Assembly (NCBI GenBank): GCA_963833115.1
Contig: CAWHWS010000001.1
Location: 62,001 to 126,000 of the forward strand
Direction of reading: 5' to 3'
Length of the DNA: 64,000 bases
Origin: Hasllibacter sp963833115
GTDB taxonomy: Bacteria > Pseudomonadota > Alphaproteobacteria > Rhodobacterales > Rhodobacteraceae
Of this stretch, positions 1 to 10,676 are shown piece by piece. The notes below the pieces were generated by a model. That model was not told the DNA's origin. It did no database searches and was given only the letters and a program-made list of their open reading frames with translations. Position 1 is the first letter of the stretch. Every line of letters starts with the position of its first letter. The position numbers and the translations under genes were made by a program.

Positions 1-82
1 GCAGGGCGAGGGTCACCGGGCCGAGATCGACCTCCACCAGCGTCGGGGAGAGCGGCGGGAAGGGGATCGCCAGGGGGGGCAT
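1..82 (-). CDS. lgt: Prolipoprotein diacylglyceryl transferase, N-terminal fragment (cut by window edge)
   Basis: Only the first 27 codons lie in the window, reading leftward from an ATG at 80-82. The start MPPLAIPFPPLSPTL followed by a VEVDLGPVTLAL stretch matches the usual Lgt opening (IPFP, then a short strand before the first membrane helix). Lgt moves diacylglycerol from phosphatidylglycerol to the lipobox cysteine of prolipoproteins in the inner membrane, and this window encodes several lipoproteins that would be substrates. It is divergent from ubiK, an arrangement I recall from other Rhodobacterales. The catalytic part is outside the window, so the call rests on the N-terminus and the context. 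Confidence 0.72.
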   Translation of the reverse strand, partial: MPPLAIPFPPLSPTLVEVDLGPVTLAL

Positions 83-172
83 CGGCGCTCCTCGGACCGG
101 GCCCCGCGGTTGCGTGGCGGGGCGCCGCGCCCCATATCCGGGCGAGCCGCGCAACGGAAGGGACCGAAGGCC

Positions 173-415
173 ATGCAGACCCGCTCGAAGGTGTTCGACG
201 ATATCGGCCAGCTCATGACCAACGCGATGGGCGTGGCCCAGGGCGCCCGCGAGGAGGCCGAGAACGCGATGAAGTCGATGCTCGACCGCTGGCTCGCCGA
301 TCGCGACCTCGTGACCCGCGAGGAGTTCGACGCCGCCCGCGCGATGGCCGCCAAGGCCCGCGAGGAGAACGCCGCCCTCATGGCGCGGATCGAGGCGCTG
401 GAGGCCCGGTCCTGA
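173..415 (+). CDS. ubiK: UbiK/BMFP-family accessory factor
   Basis: An 80-residue acidic, helical protein. The N-terminal segment VFDDIGQLMTNAMGVAQGAR and a C-terminal coiled coil (about residues 45-78, ending ARIEALEARS) are the hallmarks of the UbiK/YqiC (BMFP) family, whose members are about 80-100 residues long. In enterobacteria UbiK helps the aerobic ubiquinone-synthesis complex; other members have membrane-fusogenic activity in vitro. The ATG at 173 is chosen because the conserved segment begins right after it; an in-frame start at 110 would add unrelated sequence. It is divergent from lgt across about 90 bp that must carry both promoters. The family call is firm; the ubiquinone role here is inferred. 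Confidence 0.82.
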   Translation: MQTRSKVFDDIGQLMTNAMGVAQGAREEAENAMKSMLDRWLADRDLVTREEFDAARAMAAKAREENAALMARIEALEARS

Positions 416-592
416 GGACGCCTCCGGTGACGGGCGGTGGGCGGCCTGTGGATCGATTTCGCCTTTACACAAGGCGCTGCGCTCCGCACCATATGTGGTG
501 AGGACGGGTGGCACGCACACCACCCATCACGCGGACGGGCCGGGCGCCAGGCGGGCGCCGGCCCCTCTCCGCCAGCCGCGAAAGGCCGCGCG

Positions 593-1096
593 ATGACCCT
601 CGCAGAGCAGTACCTCCCGACGGAGGACATGCACCCGATCGACATGGTCGAGTCCCTCGCCGAGGCGCAGGACTGGGAGTTCGACCGCATCGACGGCGAC
701 CAGATCGCCATGGCCGTCGAGGGGCAGTGGCGCACCTATTCCATCACGCTCGCCTGGTCCGACGGCGACCAGACCCTGCGCCTCGTCAGCACGTTCGAGA
801 TGGAGGTCGCCGAGGAGCGGCGCGCCGACCTGCACGCGCTCCTCAACCTCGTGAACGACCGGGTCTGGACGGGCGCGTTCACCTGGTGGGCGGGGCAGGA
901 CCTTATGGTGTGGCGCTACGGGCTCGCGCTCGCGGACGCGGGCGGGGCCACGCCGGCGCAGATCGACGCCATGATCGGCACGGCCGTGGGCGCCGCGGAG
1001 CGGTTCTACCCGGCGTTCCAGCTCGCCGTCTGGGGCGAGCGCACGCCGGCGCAGGCCCTGGAGGCCGCCATCGGCGAGGCCTACGGGCGGGCCTGA
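593..1096 (+). CDS. YbjN domain-containing protein
   Basis: A 167-residue protein with no signal peptide. It begins TLAEQYLPTEDMHPIDMVE and contains the alternating strand/helix pattern of the YbjN family (structurally like type III secretion chaperones), including FTWWAGQDLMVWRYGL near residue 98. The ATG at 593 follows an AAAGG-containing stretch; the open frame back to 437 has a less protein-like composition and is taken as non-coding. In E. coli YbjN is a stress- and motility-related regulator of unclear mechanism. Here it sits between ubiK and proC, the gene order I recall from other Rhodobacterales, and ends 4 bp before the proC GTG, so co-transcription with proC is likely. Confidence 0.8.
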   Translation: MTLAEQYLPTEDMHPIDMVESLAEAQDWEFDRIDGDQIAMAVEGQWRTYSITLAWSDGDQTLRLVSTFEMEVAEERRADLHALLNLVNDRVWTGAFTWWAGQDLMVWRYGLALADAGGATPAQIDAMIGTAVGAAERFYPAFQLAVWGERTPAQALEAAIGEAYGRA

Positions 1097-1100
1097 TCGG

Positions 1101-1931
1101 GTGACCGGCGCCGCGCCCCCGGGCCCGATGGGCGAGATCGCGGCGCGGGGGCTGGTGCTCCTCGGCTGCGGCAAGATGGGCTCGGCGATGCTGGCGGGCT
1201 GGCTCGCCGGCGGGCTGCCGCCCGGCGCGGTCCACGTGATCGACCCGGCGCCGTCCGACTGGCTGCGGGGCACGGGCGTGCGGCTCGGGGGGCGCGCGCC
1301 GGGCGCGCCGGCCGCCCTCCTCGTCGCGGTGAAGCCGCAGGTCATGGCCGAGGCGCTGCCGGCCGCCGCGGCGATGGGCGGGGGCGGCACGCTGGTGATC
1401 TCGGTCGCCGCTGGCACCACGATCGCCCGGCTCGAGGGGGCGTTCGGCCCCGGCACGCCGGTCGTGCGCGCGATGCCCAACACGCCCGCCGCCATCGGGC
1501 GTGGAATCACCGCGATCGTCGGCAACGGGGCGGCCGGGGAGGCGGGGCTCGCGGTGGCCGAGGCGCTCCTCTCGGCGGTCGGCGAGGTGGTGCGCCTGGA
1601 GGACGAGGCGCAGATCGACGCGGTGACGGGCGTGTCGGGCTCGGGCCCGGCCTACGTGTTCCACCTCATCGAGGCGATGGCGGCGGGGGGGGTGGCCGAG
1701 GGGCTGGACCCGGCGCTCGCGATGCGGCTGGCGGTGGCGACGGTGGCGGGCGCCGGGGCGCTGGCCGCCGCGGGGCAGGATCCGGGGACGCTGCGCGCCG
1801 ACGTGACCTCGCCCAACGGGACGACGCAGGCCGCGCTCGAGGTGCTGATGGACGGCGCCGCGGGCTTTCCCGCGCTGGTCCCCCGCGCCGTGGCCGCCGC
1901 CGCCGCCCGCAGCCGGGCGCTGGCCGGATGA
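1101..1931 (+). CDS. proC: Pyrroline-5-carboxylate reductase
   Basis: Catalyses the last step of proline synthesis, NAD(P)H-dependent reduction of 1-pyrroline-5-carboxylate. It is 276 residues from the GTG at 1101. The Rossmann motif GCGKMGSAML lies at residues 22-31, and the C-terminal dimerisation domain carries the P5CR signature GVSGSGPAYVF at about 175-185. An ATG at 1128 is the alternative start and would give 267 residues, equally compatible with the Rossmann fold. The gene begins 4 bp after the YbjN gene and overlaps csaA by ATGA, so the three are probably one transcript. Length and motifs are normal for the family. Confidence 0.93.
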   Translation: MTGAAPPGPMGEIAARGLVLLGCGKMGSAMLAGWLAGGLPPGAVHVIDPAPSDWLRGTGVRLGGRAPGAPAALLVAVKPQVMAEALPAAAAMGGGGTLVISVAAGTTIARLEGAFGPGTPVVRAMPNTPAAIGRGITAIVGNGAAGEAGLAVAEALLSAVGEVVRLEDEAQIDAVTGVSGSGPAYVFHLIEAMAAGGVAEGLDPALAMRLAVATVAGAGALAAAGQDPGTLRADVTSPNGTTQAALEVLMDGAAGFPALVPRAVAAAAARSRALAG

Positions 1932-2272
1932 GCGAGATCGCCTGGGAGGATTTCGCGCGCGTCGACATCCGCGTCGGCCGGATCGTGCGGGCGGAGCCGT
2001 TCCCGGAGGCGCGGAAGCCCGCGATCAGGCTCTGGGTCGATCTCGGCCCCGAGATCGGGGAGCGGCGCTCCTCGGCGCGGATCGTGCGGCATTACGATCC
2101 CGAGGGGCTGGTCGGGCGGCGGGTCCTGGCGGTCGTGAACCTCCCGCCGCGGCAGATCGGGCCGGTGCGCTCGGAGGTGCTGGTGCTCGGCGTGCCCGAC
2201 GCGGAGGGGGAGGTCGCGCTCGTGGGGCCGGACGCGGACGTGGACGTGCCCCTGGGCGGGAGGCTGTTCTGA
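1928..2272 (+). CDS. csaA: CsaA-like tRNA-binding/chaperone protein
   Basis: A 114-residue single OB-fold protein of the tRNA-binding-domain family. It opens WEDFARVDIRVGRIVRAE and has the typical AVVNLPPRQIGPVRSEVL core followed by the conserved LGVPD. CsaA binds tRNA and has been described as a secretion-related chaperone in Bacillus; its role in alphaproteobacteria is not settled. The ATG overlaps the proC stop codon by 4 bp, and the stop codon shares its last base with the ATG of the downstream dehydrogenase, so all three genes are tightly coupled. Confidence 0.9.
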   Translation: MSEIAWEDFARVDIRVGRIVRAEPFPEARKPAIRLWVDLGPEIGERRSSARIVRHYDPEGLVGRRVLAVVNLPPRQIGPVRSEVLVLGVPDAEGEVALVGPDADVDVPLGGRLF

Positions 2273-3198
2273 TGCGGGTGCTGGTGACGCGCCGCTTTCC
2301 CGGGCGGACCGTCGAGGCCGCCGAGGCGCGCTTCGACGCGGCGGTCGGGGGCGGGCCGATGGACGCGGCGGCCTGCCGGGCGGCCCTCGGCGACTACGAC
2401 GCGATCCTGACGACGATCGGGGACGACTGGTCTGCCGCGGCGTTCGAGGGCGGGCCGCATCGATGCCGGCTGCTCGCGAATTTCGGGGTCGGGTGGAACC
2501 ATATCGACGGCGCGGCGGCCGAGGGGGCGGGGGTGATGGTGTCCAACACCCCGGACGCGACGACCGAGCCGACGGCGGACATCGCGCTCATGCTGATCCT
2601 GATGACGGCGCGCCGCGCGGGGGCGGCCGAGCGGATGGTGCGCGCGGGGCGTTGGGCGGGGTTCGGGGAGACGCCGATGGGCCTGCACCTGGGCGGCAAG
2701 ACGCTCGGCGTCGTGGGCCTCGGGCGGATCGGCAAGGCGGTGCGGCGGAGGGCGCAGGCGATCGGGATGGAGGTGATCCATTTCAACCGCTCGGCGACCG
2801 GCGTGCCGGGGCAGGTGGAGTCGCTGCGGGACCTGATGGCGGGGTCGGACGTGGTGTGCTGCTGCGTGCCCGGCTCGCCGTCGACGCGGAACATCATCGG
2901 AGCTCAGGACCTTGCGGCGATGCGGCCGCATGCGATCCTGGTCAATGTCAGCCGGGGGGATTGCGTCGACGAGGCGGCGTTGATCGCGGCGCTGGAGGAG
3001 GGGCGGATCGGCGGGGCGGGCCTGGACGTGTACGCGGACGAGCCGCGGGTGCCGGACGGGTTGATGCGGGAGGACACGGTCCTGCTGCCGCATATCGGGA
3101 CGGCGTCGGTCGAGGTGCGGGAGGCCATGGGGTTGATGGCGCTGGAGAATATCGCGGCGCTGGACGAGGGGCGGACGCCCCCGAACCGGGTGGCCTAG
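2272..3198 (+). CDS. D-isomer 2-hydroxyacid dehydrogenase (D-glycerate dehydrogenase / hydroxypyruvate reductase type)
   Basis: A 308-residue NAD(P)-dependent dehydrogenase of the D-isomer-specific family. The cofactor motif VVGLGRIGKAV lies near residue 147. The catalytic triad is visible as Arg228 (NVSRGD), Glu257 (DVYADEP) and His274 (LPHIGTAS). Best fit is reduction of hydroxypyruvate or glyoxylate in the serine cycle or photorespiration-like salvage; glyoxylate reductase is the main alternative because sequence alone does not fix the substrate. Its ATG overlaps the csaA stop by one base. It converges on tdk, overlapping that gene's stop by 4 bp. Confidence 0.85.
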   Translation: MRVLVTRRFPGRTVEAAEARFDAAVGGGPMDAAACRAALGDYDAILTTIGDDWSAAAFEGGPHRCRLLANFGVGWNHIDGAAAEGAGVMVSNTPDATTEPTADIALMLILMTARRAGAAERMVRAGRWAGFGETPMGLHLGGKTLGVVGLGRIGKAVRRRAQAIGMEVIHFNRSATGVPGQVESLRDLMAGSDVVCCCVPGSPSTRNIIGAQDLAAMRPHAILVNVSRGDCVDEAALIAALEEGRIGGAGLDVYADEPRVPDGLMREDTVLLPHIGTASVEVREAMGLMALENIAALDEGRTPPNRVA

Positions 3199-3773
3199 AG
3201 GTCCAGGCCGGGCTCGGCGGTGGCCTCGCGCCAATGACGCCGGCAGAGGGAGACGTAGCTCTCGTTGCCGCCGATCTGGACCTGATCCCCGTCGGTTACG
3301 GTGCGCCCGTCCGGGCCCCGGCGGATGACCATCGTGGCCCTGCGGCCGCAATGGCAGATGGTGCGGACCTCCCTCAGCTCGTCGGCGAGGGCGAGGAGGG
3401 CGGCGCTGCCGGGGAAGAGTCTCCCTTGGAAATCAACGCGCAAGCCGTAGGCCATGACGGGGATGGCGCGGTCGTCCACGAGGCGGGCGAGCTGCCAGAC
3501 CTGAGATTCGGTGAGGAACTGGGCCTCGTCGACGAAGATGCAGGCGGGGTCGCCGGCGACGAGGGCTGCGATCTCGGTGGCGGGGCCGTAGGTCTCGGCC
3601 GGGCGGGAGACGCCTATCCGGCTGGAGATGCGGCCCTTTCCGGCGCGGGTGTCGTGGCGGGCGGTGAGGAGCCGCACGGCCATGCCGCGCTCCTCGTAGT
3701 TGTGCGCGGCCTGGAGGAGGAGCGTGCTCTTGCCCGCGTTCATGGTCGCGTAGTGGAAATACAGCTTCGCCAT
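3195..3773 (-). CDS. tdk: Thymidine kinase (type II, zinc-containing)
   Basis: Phosphorylates thymidine to dTMP with ATP. It has 192 residues, the normal length for the cytosolic type II enzyme. The P-loop TMNAGKST lies at residues 10-17, the Walker B/lid segment CIFVDEAQFL near 85-95, and the structural zinc ligands appear as CHCG and SLCRRH in the C-terminal third. The ATG at 3773 is used because the P-loop starts within 10 residues of it, as in homologues; an in-frame start at 3830 lies inside an 11-bp repeat array and adds unrelated residues. It is convergent with the dehydrogenase gene and may cooperate with the deo genes at the right end in nucleoside salvage. Confidence 0.92.
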   Translation of the reverse strand: MAKLYFHYATMNAGKSTLLLQAAHNYEERGMAVRLLTARHDTRAGKGRISSRIGVSRPAETYGPATEIAALVAGDPACIFVDEAQFLTESQVWQLARLVDDRAIPVMAYGLRVDFQGRLFPGSAALLALADELREVRTICHCGRRATMVIRRGPDGRTVTDGDQVQIGGNESYVSLCRRHWREATAEPGLDL

Positions 3774-3801
3774 GGGGCGGCCCTCTGCCCGGCGCGGGGG
3801 G

Positions 3802-3845
3802 GATGCACAAGGGATGCACCGGCGATGCACGGGCCATGCGCATGG
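3802..3845. repeat. Four-unit 11-bp tandem repeat ending in a palindrome (copy A)
   Basis: GATGCAC occurs at 3802, 3813 and 3824, exactly 11 bp apart, and a fourth degenerate unit, CATGCGC, starts at 3835. The array ends in the perfect 12-bp palindrome CCATGCGCATGG (3834-3845). It lies 29-72 bp upstream of the tdk start codon and 70-113 bp upstream of the BrnA-like gene. A closely related array in the opposite orientation is at 41000-41048. The helical-turn spacing suits a protein-binding array, but no binding protein is identified. Confidence 0.7.
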
Positions 3846-3914
3846 GCCGCGCGGCCCGGTGCGGCGCCGTTAACCCCGCCGCGTCAGGATGGGGCCGGGC
3901 TGCGGGAGGCGGGC

Positions 3915-4541
3915 ATGGCGGGACCGGACGTGACGATCGACGCGGAGGAGGCCGAGGAGATCGCGTGGCGCGAGGAGGGAATCGCGCGCGGGATGCGCGG
4001 GCGCTCGCCGCTGAGGATGACGAAGCGCGAGCGGCGGCACTGGCGCGCGGCGGTCGACCTGCGGCGGCGGATCGAGGAGGACATCCACGAGTTCCTGGAC
4101 CCCGAGGGCGTGCCGGCGGCGTGGCACGCGATCTGGAAGGACCCGGACCGGCGCGACGCCAGGCGGACGCGCTGCACGGTGGCGTTCGACGCGGACCTGG
4201 TGCGGTTCTTCAAGGCGATGGGTCCGGGATACCAGGTGCGGATGAACCGCGTCCTGCGCGCGTTCATGGAGCTGCGGCTGTCCGGGCTGGTGGAGGGGCC
4301 GGACTCCAACTGCTACGTGGACCGGCCGTCCCTGGTGCTGGCGGAGAACCTGCGGCGGGAGGAGGAGGACGAGGAGCCGGACGAGGAGGAGGCCGGCCTG
4401 ATGGGTGCCGAGGCACGGGCCGAGGCCCGGGCCGAGGCGCGGCGCGCGGCGGAGGCCGAGGTCGTTGTGGAGCCGGAGCCGGAGCACGAGAAGTTCTCAT
4501 GGGCCTATCCGTGGGAGAAGGATGAGGAGGAGGCGGGTTGA
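3915..4541 (+). CDS. BrnA-antitoxin-like domain protein (orphan, no BrnT seen)
   Basis: A 208-residue acidic protein preceded by a GGGAGGCGGGC ribosome-binding stretch. Residues about 90-120 (VAFDADLVRFFKAMGPGYQ followed by VRMNRVLRAFM) match the BrnA antitoxin signature, a ribbon-helix-helix-type DNA-binding fold in which the FFKAMGPGYQ-R-N-LRAF spacing is conserved. The N-terminal 60 residues are charged and helical. The tail is Glu-rich with an EARAEARAEARR run, and it ends FSWAYPWEKDEEEAG. True BrnA proteins are about 90-110 residues long and follow brnT; here the protein is twice that length and no toxin gene adjoins, so it is more likely an adopted DNA-binding regulator than half of a working toxin-antitoxin pair. 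A partial copy follows at once. Confidence 0.6.
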   Translation: MAGPDVTIDAEEAEEIAWREEGIARGMRGRSPLRMTKRERRHWRAAVDLRRRIEEDIHEFLDPEGVPAAWHAIWKDPDRRDARRTRCTVAFDADLVRFFKAMGPGYQVRMNRVLRAFMELRLSGLVEGPDSNCYVDRPSLVLAENLRREEEDEEPDEEEAGLMGAEARAEARAEARRAAEAEVVVEPEPEHEKFSWAYPWEKDEEEAG

Positions 4542-4784
4542 ACGGCCCGCACGAACCGCATGCTGCGCGCGTTCATGGAGGTGCGCCTCCCGGGCCTGAT
4601 CGACGGGCCGGACGCCGATCGCTATGCGGACGAGCCGGCGCGGGTGCGGGCGGACACGCTGGGGGCGGATGCGGAGTGGAAGGAGGACGCGTCCGTGGAG
4701 GACGCCGTGGAGGAGGGCGCCACCGACGGGATGTCGCGCTGGGGCACGGCGCACATGCTGGAGCGCCTGGACGACCAAGGATGA
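4542..4784 (+). pseudogene. 5'-truncated tandem copy of the BrnA-like gene
   Basis: Starting within a few bases of the preceding TGA stop, an open frame reads RTNRMLRAFMEVRLPGLIDG. This parallels RMNRVLRAFMELRLSGLVEG in the upstream gene, and similarity continues (GPDADRYADEP against GPDSNCYVDRP). The region before RTNR, including the whole first part of the BrnA domain, is missing, and the first ATG (4560) lies inside the conserved helix. The copy then diverges and ends at 4784. Best read as a 3' partial duplication that has decayed; a short 74-residue product from 4560 cannot be ruled out. Confidence 0.6.
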
Positions 4785-4835
4785 TCGAGGCCAGGTGGCG
4801 CTTGCCGCCCGCGCCGAGGTCTAGGCGGCAGCGGT

Positions 4836-4872
4836 CCCGTCCGCCGCCGACGGGCCCGTGTCGGCGGACGGG
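4836..4872 (+). terminator. Possible GC hairpin after the BrnA-like genes
   Basis: CCCGTCCGCCG (4836-4846) pairs perfectly with CGGCGGACGGG (4862-4872) around a 15-base loop, 50 bp after the truncated BrnA copy. There is no T tract, so this is a candidate only. The remaining 4785-5003 interval holds no convincing gene. Confidence 0.35.
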
Positions 4873-5003
4873 TAGCCGGCACGCTGCGCGAGAGGAACGG
4901 CGCACGGGGCATCGCCGTGCCGCGTCCTCCTCCGTCCCGTCTTGACGTGACGGTAGGGCTCATGGATCGTCCGGCTCCGTGACCGAGGACGGAAGGGCGC
5001 TCC

Positions 5004-6392
5004 ATGATCATCGATTTCAGACGTGGTGCCGCTGGTGCCCTCCTGCTCGGAATGTCGGTGCTCGCTCCCATATCGGGTCCCGCGCTGGCGCAGGGACCGG
5101 CGGACCTCTGGGCGTGGGACTGGGCGCCCGTCGAGCGGATGCCGAGGATGCTGTTCCTGATGTCCTCGGACTTCGAGGAGGTGACGGACACACGGATCGG
5201 CGCCGACATCGCCCTCGACGTCGCGCCGTTGCCCTGGCGCGAGGACGCCGCGCTCCTCAGGGCGCATGCGGACTGGGACCCGGGGAACCTGTACCTCTAC
5301 TATATCGTCGATGCCGATGGGACCTATCACGCCCTGCGCGGGACCTCGGATACGATCCACCGATTCAACGCGGCGTACCCGCCCTCCCTGACGGCGGAGA
5401 ACGTCGCGCGCTATCTAGCCTTCTTCAACTTCTTCGTCCGCGGCGACGAGGGGCCGTTCACCATCATCGAGACGCCGCAAGACACTTTCATCCCGACGCG
5501 CGCGGAGGACGAGGCCACCCGGAAGGCCCTGAGCCTCGGTCCGCGCCCCGCGATCTGTGCCGAGCGCCGCGCCGAGGGCCCCGCGTTCGCATGCAGCACG
5601 AGGGTGTACTTCAGCAACGCCATCTTCGAGGCGCGGTTCGACATCGAGCGGAACGGGATGGTCACGATCGTGGAGGACGAAGTCGTGCACGCCGATCTCA
5701 CCGTGAAGATCGACGCGCCGATCGACCCCGCGGAAATCGTCCGCGCGTCGTCGGTGGCGCGGGCGGCCCCAGCTCCCGCGCCGGCTCCGGCTCCGGCTCC
5801 GGCTACCGCGACGCCGGCGCCCGCCGCGCGGGCGGCGCCGGTCGAGGCCGACCCGCCCGCCCCACGGGCCCCGGCCGCCTGGGTGTTCGACAACTCGATA
5901 GACCCGATGACCGACCGCCGCTCGGCGCGGCTCGTCGGCCTGCCGGTGGACGTGAGGCCCCCGGTGACGCGGCCGGCCTTCGTGTTCACCTGCGCGAACG
6001 GCGGCCCCAAGGTGCAGATCAACTGGGGCATGCCGCTGGCCTCGAGGTTCGAGGACGGCTCGAACGTGCACATGCTGATGGTCATGCGCTTCGGCTCGCG
6101 CGCTGCGCAGCAGCTGATCTGGGTGCCCTCGCGGGACCGCTCGACGGTCTACGAGATGAACGCGGTCGAGAAGGCGGGAATGGGGATCACCATCGGCATC
6201 GCCGGGATGATGCTGCCCTCGGTCCGGGAGATGGACTTCGCATGGACGGCGGCCCAGCTCGGCAGCCGCATGTCCGGCGCGCCTCGGGTGCTGGTCCGCG
6301 CTCGTCGAATCGACGGCACGGACGTGACTGCGACCTTCGACATGACGGGGTTCGCCGAAGGGTGGCGCGGGTTGCGGGGGGCCTGTGGCTAG
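5004..6392 (+). CDS. Secreted protein with Pro/Ala linker and TagO/VasI-like C-terminal domain
   Basis: A 462-residue protein with a clear signal peptide (Arg-rich start, hydrophobic core GALLLGMSVLAPI, cleavage likely after ALA at about 29). The mature N-terminal half (about 30-240) is unrecognised and has one cysteine pair. A low-complexity Ala-Pro linker spans about 250-285. The last 170 residues (from WVFDNSIDPMTD, with PAFVFTCANGG and the end FDMTGFAEGWRGLRGACG) have the layout of the TagO/VasI family: Trp start, RC/TC strand motif, and a final F-D-x-x-G ... L-R-x-x-C. TagO anchors type VI secretion sheaths, but no T6SS gene is nearby, so this is probably a free-standing periplasmic relative. 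Domain call from memory, moderate certainty. Confidence 0.55.
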   Translation: MIIDFRRGAAGALLLGMSVLAPISGPALAQGPADLWAWDWAPVERMPRMLFLMSSDFEEVTDTRIGADIALDVAPLPWREDAALLRAHADWDPGNLYLYYIVDADGTYHALRGTSDTIHRFNAAYPPSLTAENVARYLAFFNFFVRGDEGPFTIIETPQDTFIPTRAEDEATRKALSLGPRPAICAERRAEGPAFACSTRVYFSNAIFEARFDIERNGMVTIVEDEVVHADLTVKIDAPIDPAEIVRASSVARAAPAPAPAPAPAPATATPAPAARAAPVEADPPAPRAPAAWVFDNSIDPMTDRRSARLVGLPVDVRPPVTRPAFVFTCANGGPKVQINWGMPLASRFEDGSNVHMLMVMRFGSRAAQQLIWVPSRDRSTVYEMNAVEKAGMGITIGIAGMMLPSVREMDFAWTAAQLGSRMSGAPRVLVRARRIDGTDVTATFDMTGFAEGWRGLRGACG

Positions 6393-6401
6393 GGCGCCGG
6401 C

Positions 6402-9860
<3,459 letters not shown>

Positions 9861-9984
9861 TGGGGCCCCCTTGCGGCCCGAGGCCGGACAGATCGGAGCG
9901 GCTTTGGCACCCGCGGCAATGGGGCGCAAGCCGGGGCCTCGCGCGCGGCGCGTCCCGCGATATGGCGGGGAGGGGAGGTGCGCG

Positions 9985-10665
9985 ATGCTCGCACGCGCGG
10001 CGGGATGGGCGGGGCTGGCGCTCCTGATGGCGCTGGCGGCGGCGTTCGCGGCCCATTCGGTGGGGCGCGGCCTGTCGGTGCGCCTGCCGGGCGAGATGGC
10101 GACGTCGCGCTTCATCCTGGGCACGGCCGGGGACTACGCGCTCCACGCGCACATGGTGACGGGCGGGCTCCTGACGGTGCTGGCGCCGCTGCAGGCCCTC
10201 CGGGCCGTGCGCGCGAGGCGCCGGCTGCACCGGGCCGCGGGGCGGGGGATCGTGGCGCTGGCGCTGGTCACGGGCGCCGGGGGGCTGGCGCATGTCGCGC
10301 TGCGCGGCACGGTCGGGGGGCCGTGGATGAGCGCCAACTTCGCGATCTACGGCGCGCTCCTGATCTGGGCGGCGCTGGGCACGTGGCGCGCGGCGCGGGC
10401 GCGGGCGCCGTCGCACCCGGCCTGGGCGGCGCGGCTCGTCGTGCTGGCGCTGGGCTCGCTCCTCTACCGGGTGCTCTACGGGGTGAACGAGATGGCGACC
10501 GGCGGCGCCGGGGTGGCGGGGGACGGCAGCTTCACCGGGGCGTTCGACCTGGCGGCGATCGTGCTCTTCTACCTGCCGGGGCTGCTCGCGGTGGAGGTCT
10601 GGGCGCGGGGGCGGCGGTTGACAGGCGCGGGCGCGCGGGGTTTGGACCGGCACCCGCCCCCCTGA
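9985..10665 (+). CDS. DUF2306 family membrane protein
   Basis: A 226-residue protein with about six hydrophobic segments. Between helices 2 and 3 it has the family signature LHAHMVTGGLLTVLAPLQ followed by RRLHRAAGR (conserved His-x-x-x-G and HR-x-x-G). DUF2306 proteins are inner-membrane proteins of unknown function, sometimes likened to haem or quinone proteins because of the conserved histidines. The ATG at 9985 has a strong AGGGGAGGTG ribosome-binding site; an in-frame start at 9802 would run through carB antisense sequence. It is divergent from carB and ends 11 bp before aspS, whose promoter probably lies in its 3' end. Confidence 0.75.
   Translation: MLARAAGWAGLALLMALAAAFAAHSVGRGLSVRLPGEMATSRFILGTAGDYALHAHMVTGGLLTVLAPLQALRAVRARRRLHRAAGRGIVALALVTGAGGLAHVALRGTVGGPWMSANFAIYGALLIWAALGTWRAARARAPSHPAWAARLVVLALGSLLYRVLYGVNEMATGGAGVAGDGSFTGAFDLAAIVLFYLPGLLAVEVWARGRRLTGAGARGLDRHPPP
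10618..10646 (+). promoter_or_regulatory. Candidate sigma-70 promoter for aspS
   Basis: TTGACA at 10618-10623, a 17-bp spacer, then TTTGGA at 10641-10646, 30 bp before the aspS ATG and inside the end of the DUF2306 gene. The -35 is perfect and the -10 is poor. Similar TTGAC-N17 arrangements precede rpmB and fdxA in this window. Confidence 0.35.
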
Positions 10666-10676
10666 GGACCTCCGCC

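Noticed and set aside
3846..4541. A BrnT toxin gene partnering the BrnA-like gene
   Set aside because: No frame of about 90 residues with BrnT character lies on either side; the upstream interval is only the repeat array and leader.
5760..5830. Ala-Pro repeat DNA in the TagO-like gene as a separate repeat element
   Set aside because: It is an in-frame low-complexity linker between two domains, common in exported proteins of GC-rich bacteria.
5004..6392. A type VI secretion locus around the TagO-like gene
   Set aside because: Neighbours are carB and the BrnA-like genes; no sheath, VgrG or membrane-complex gene is present.
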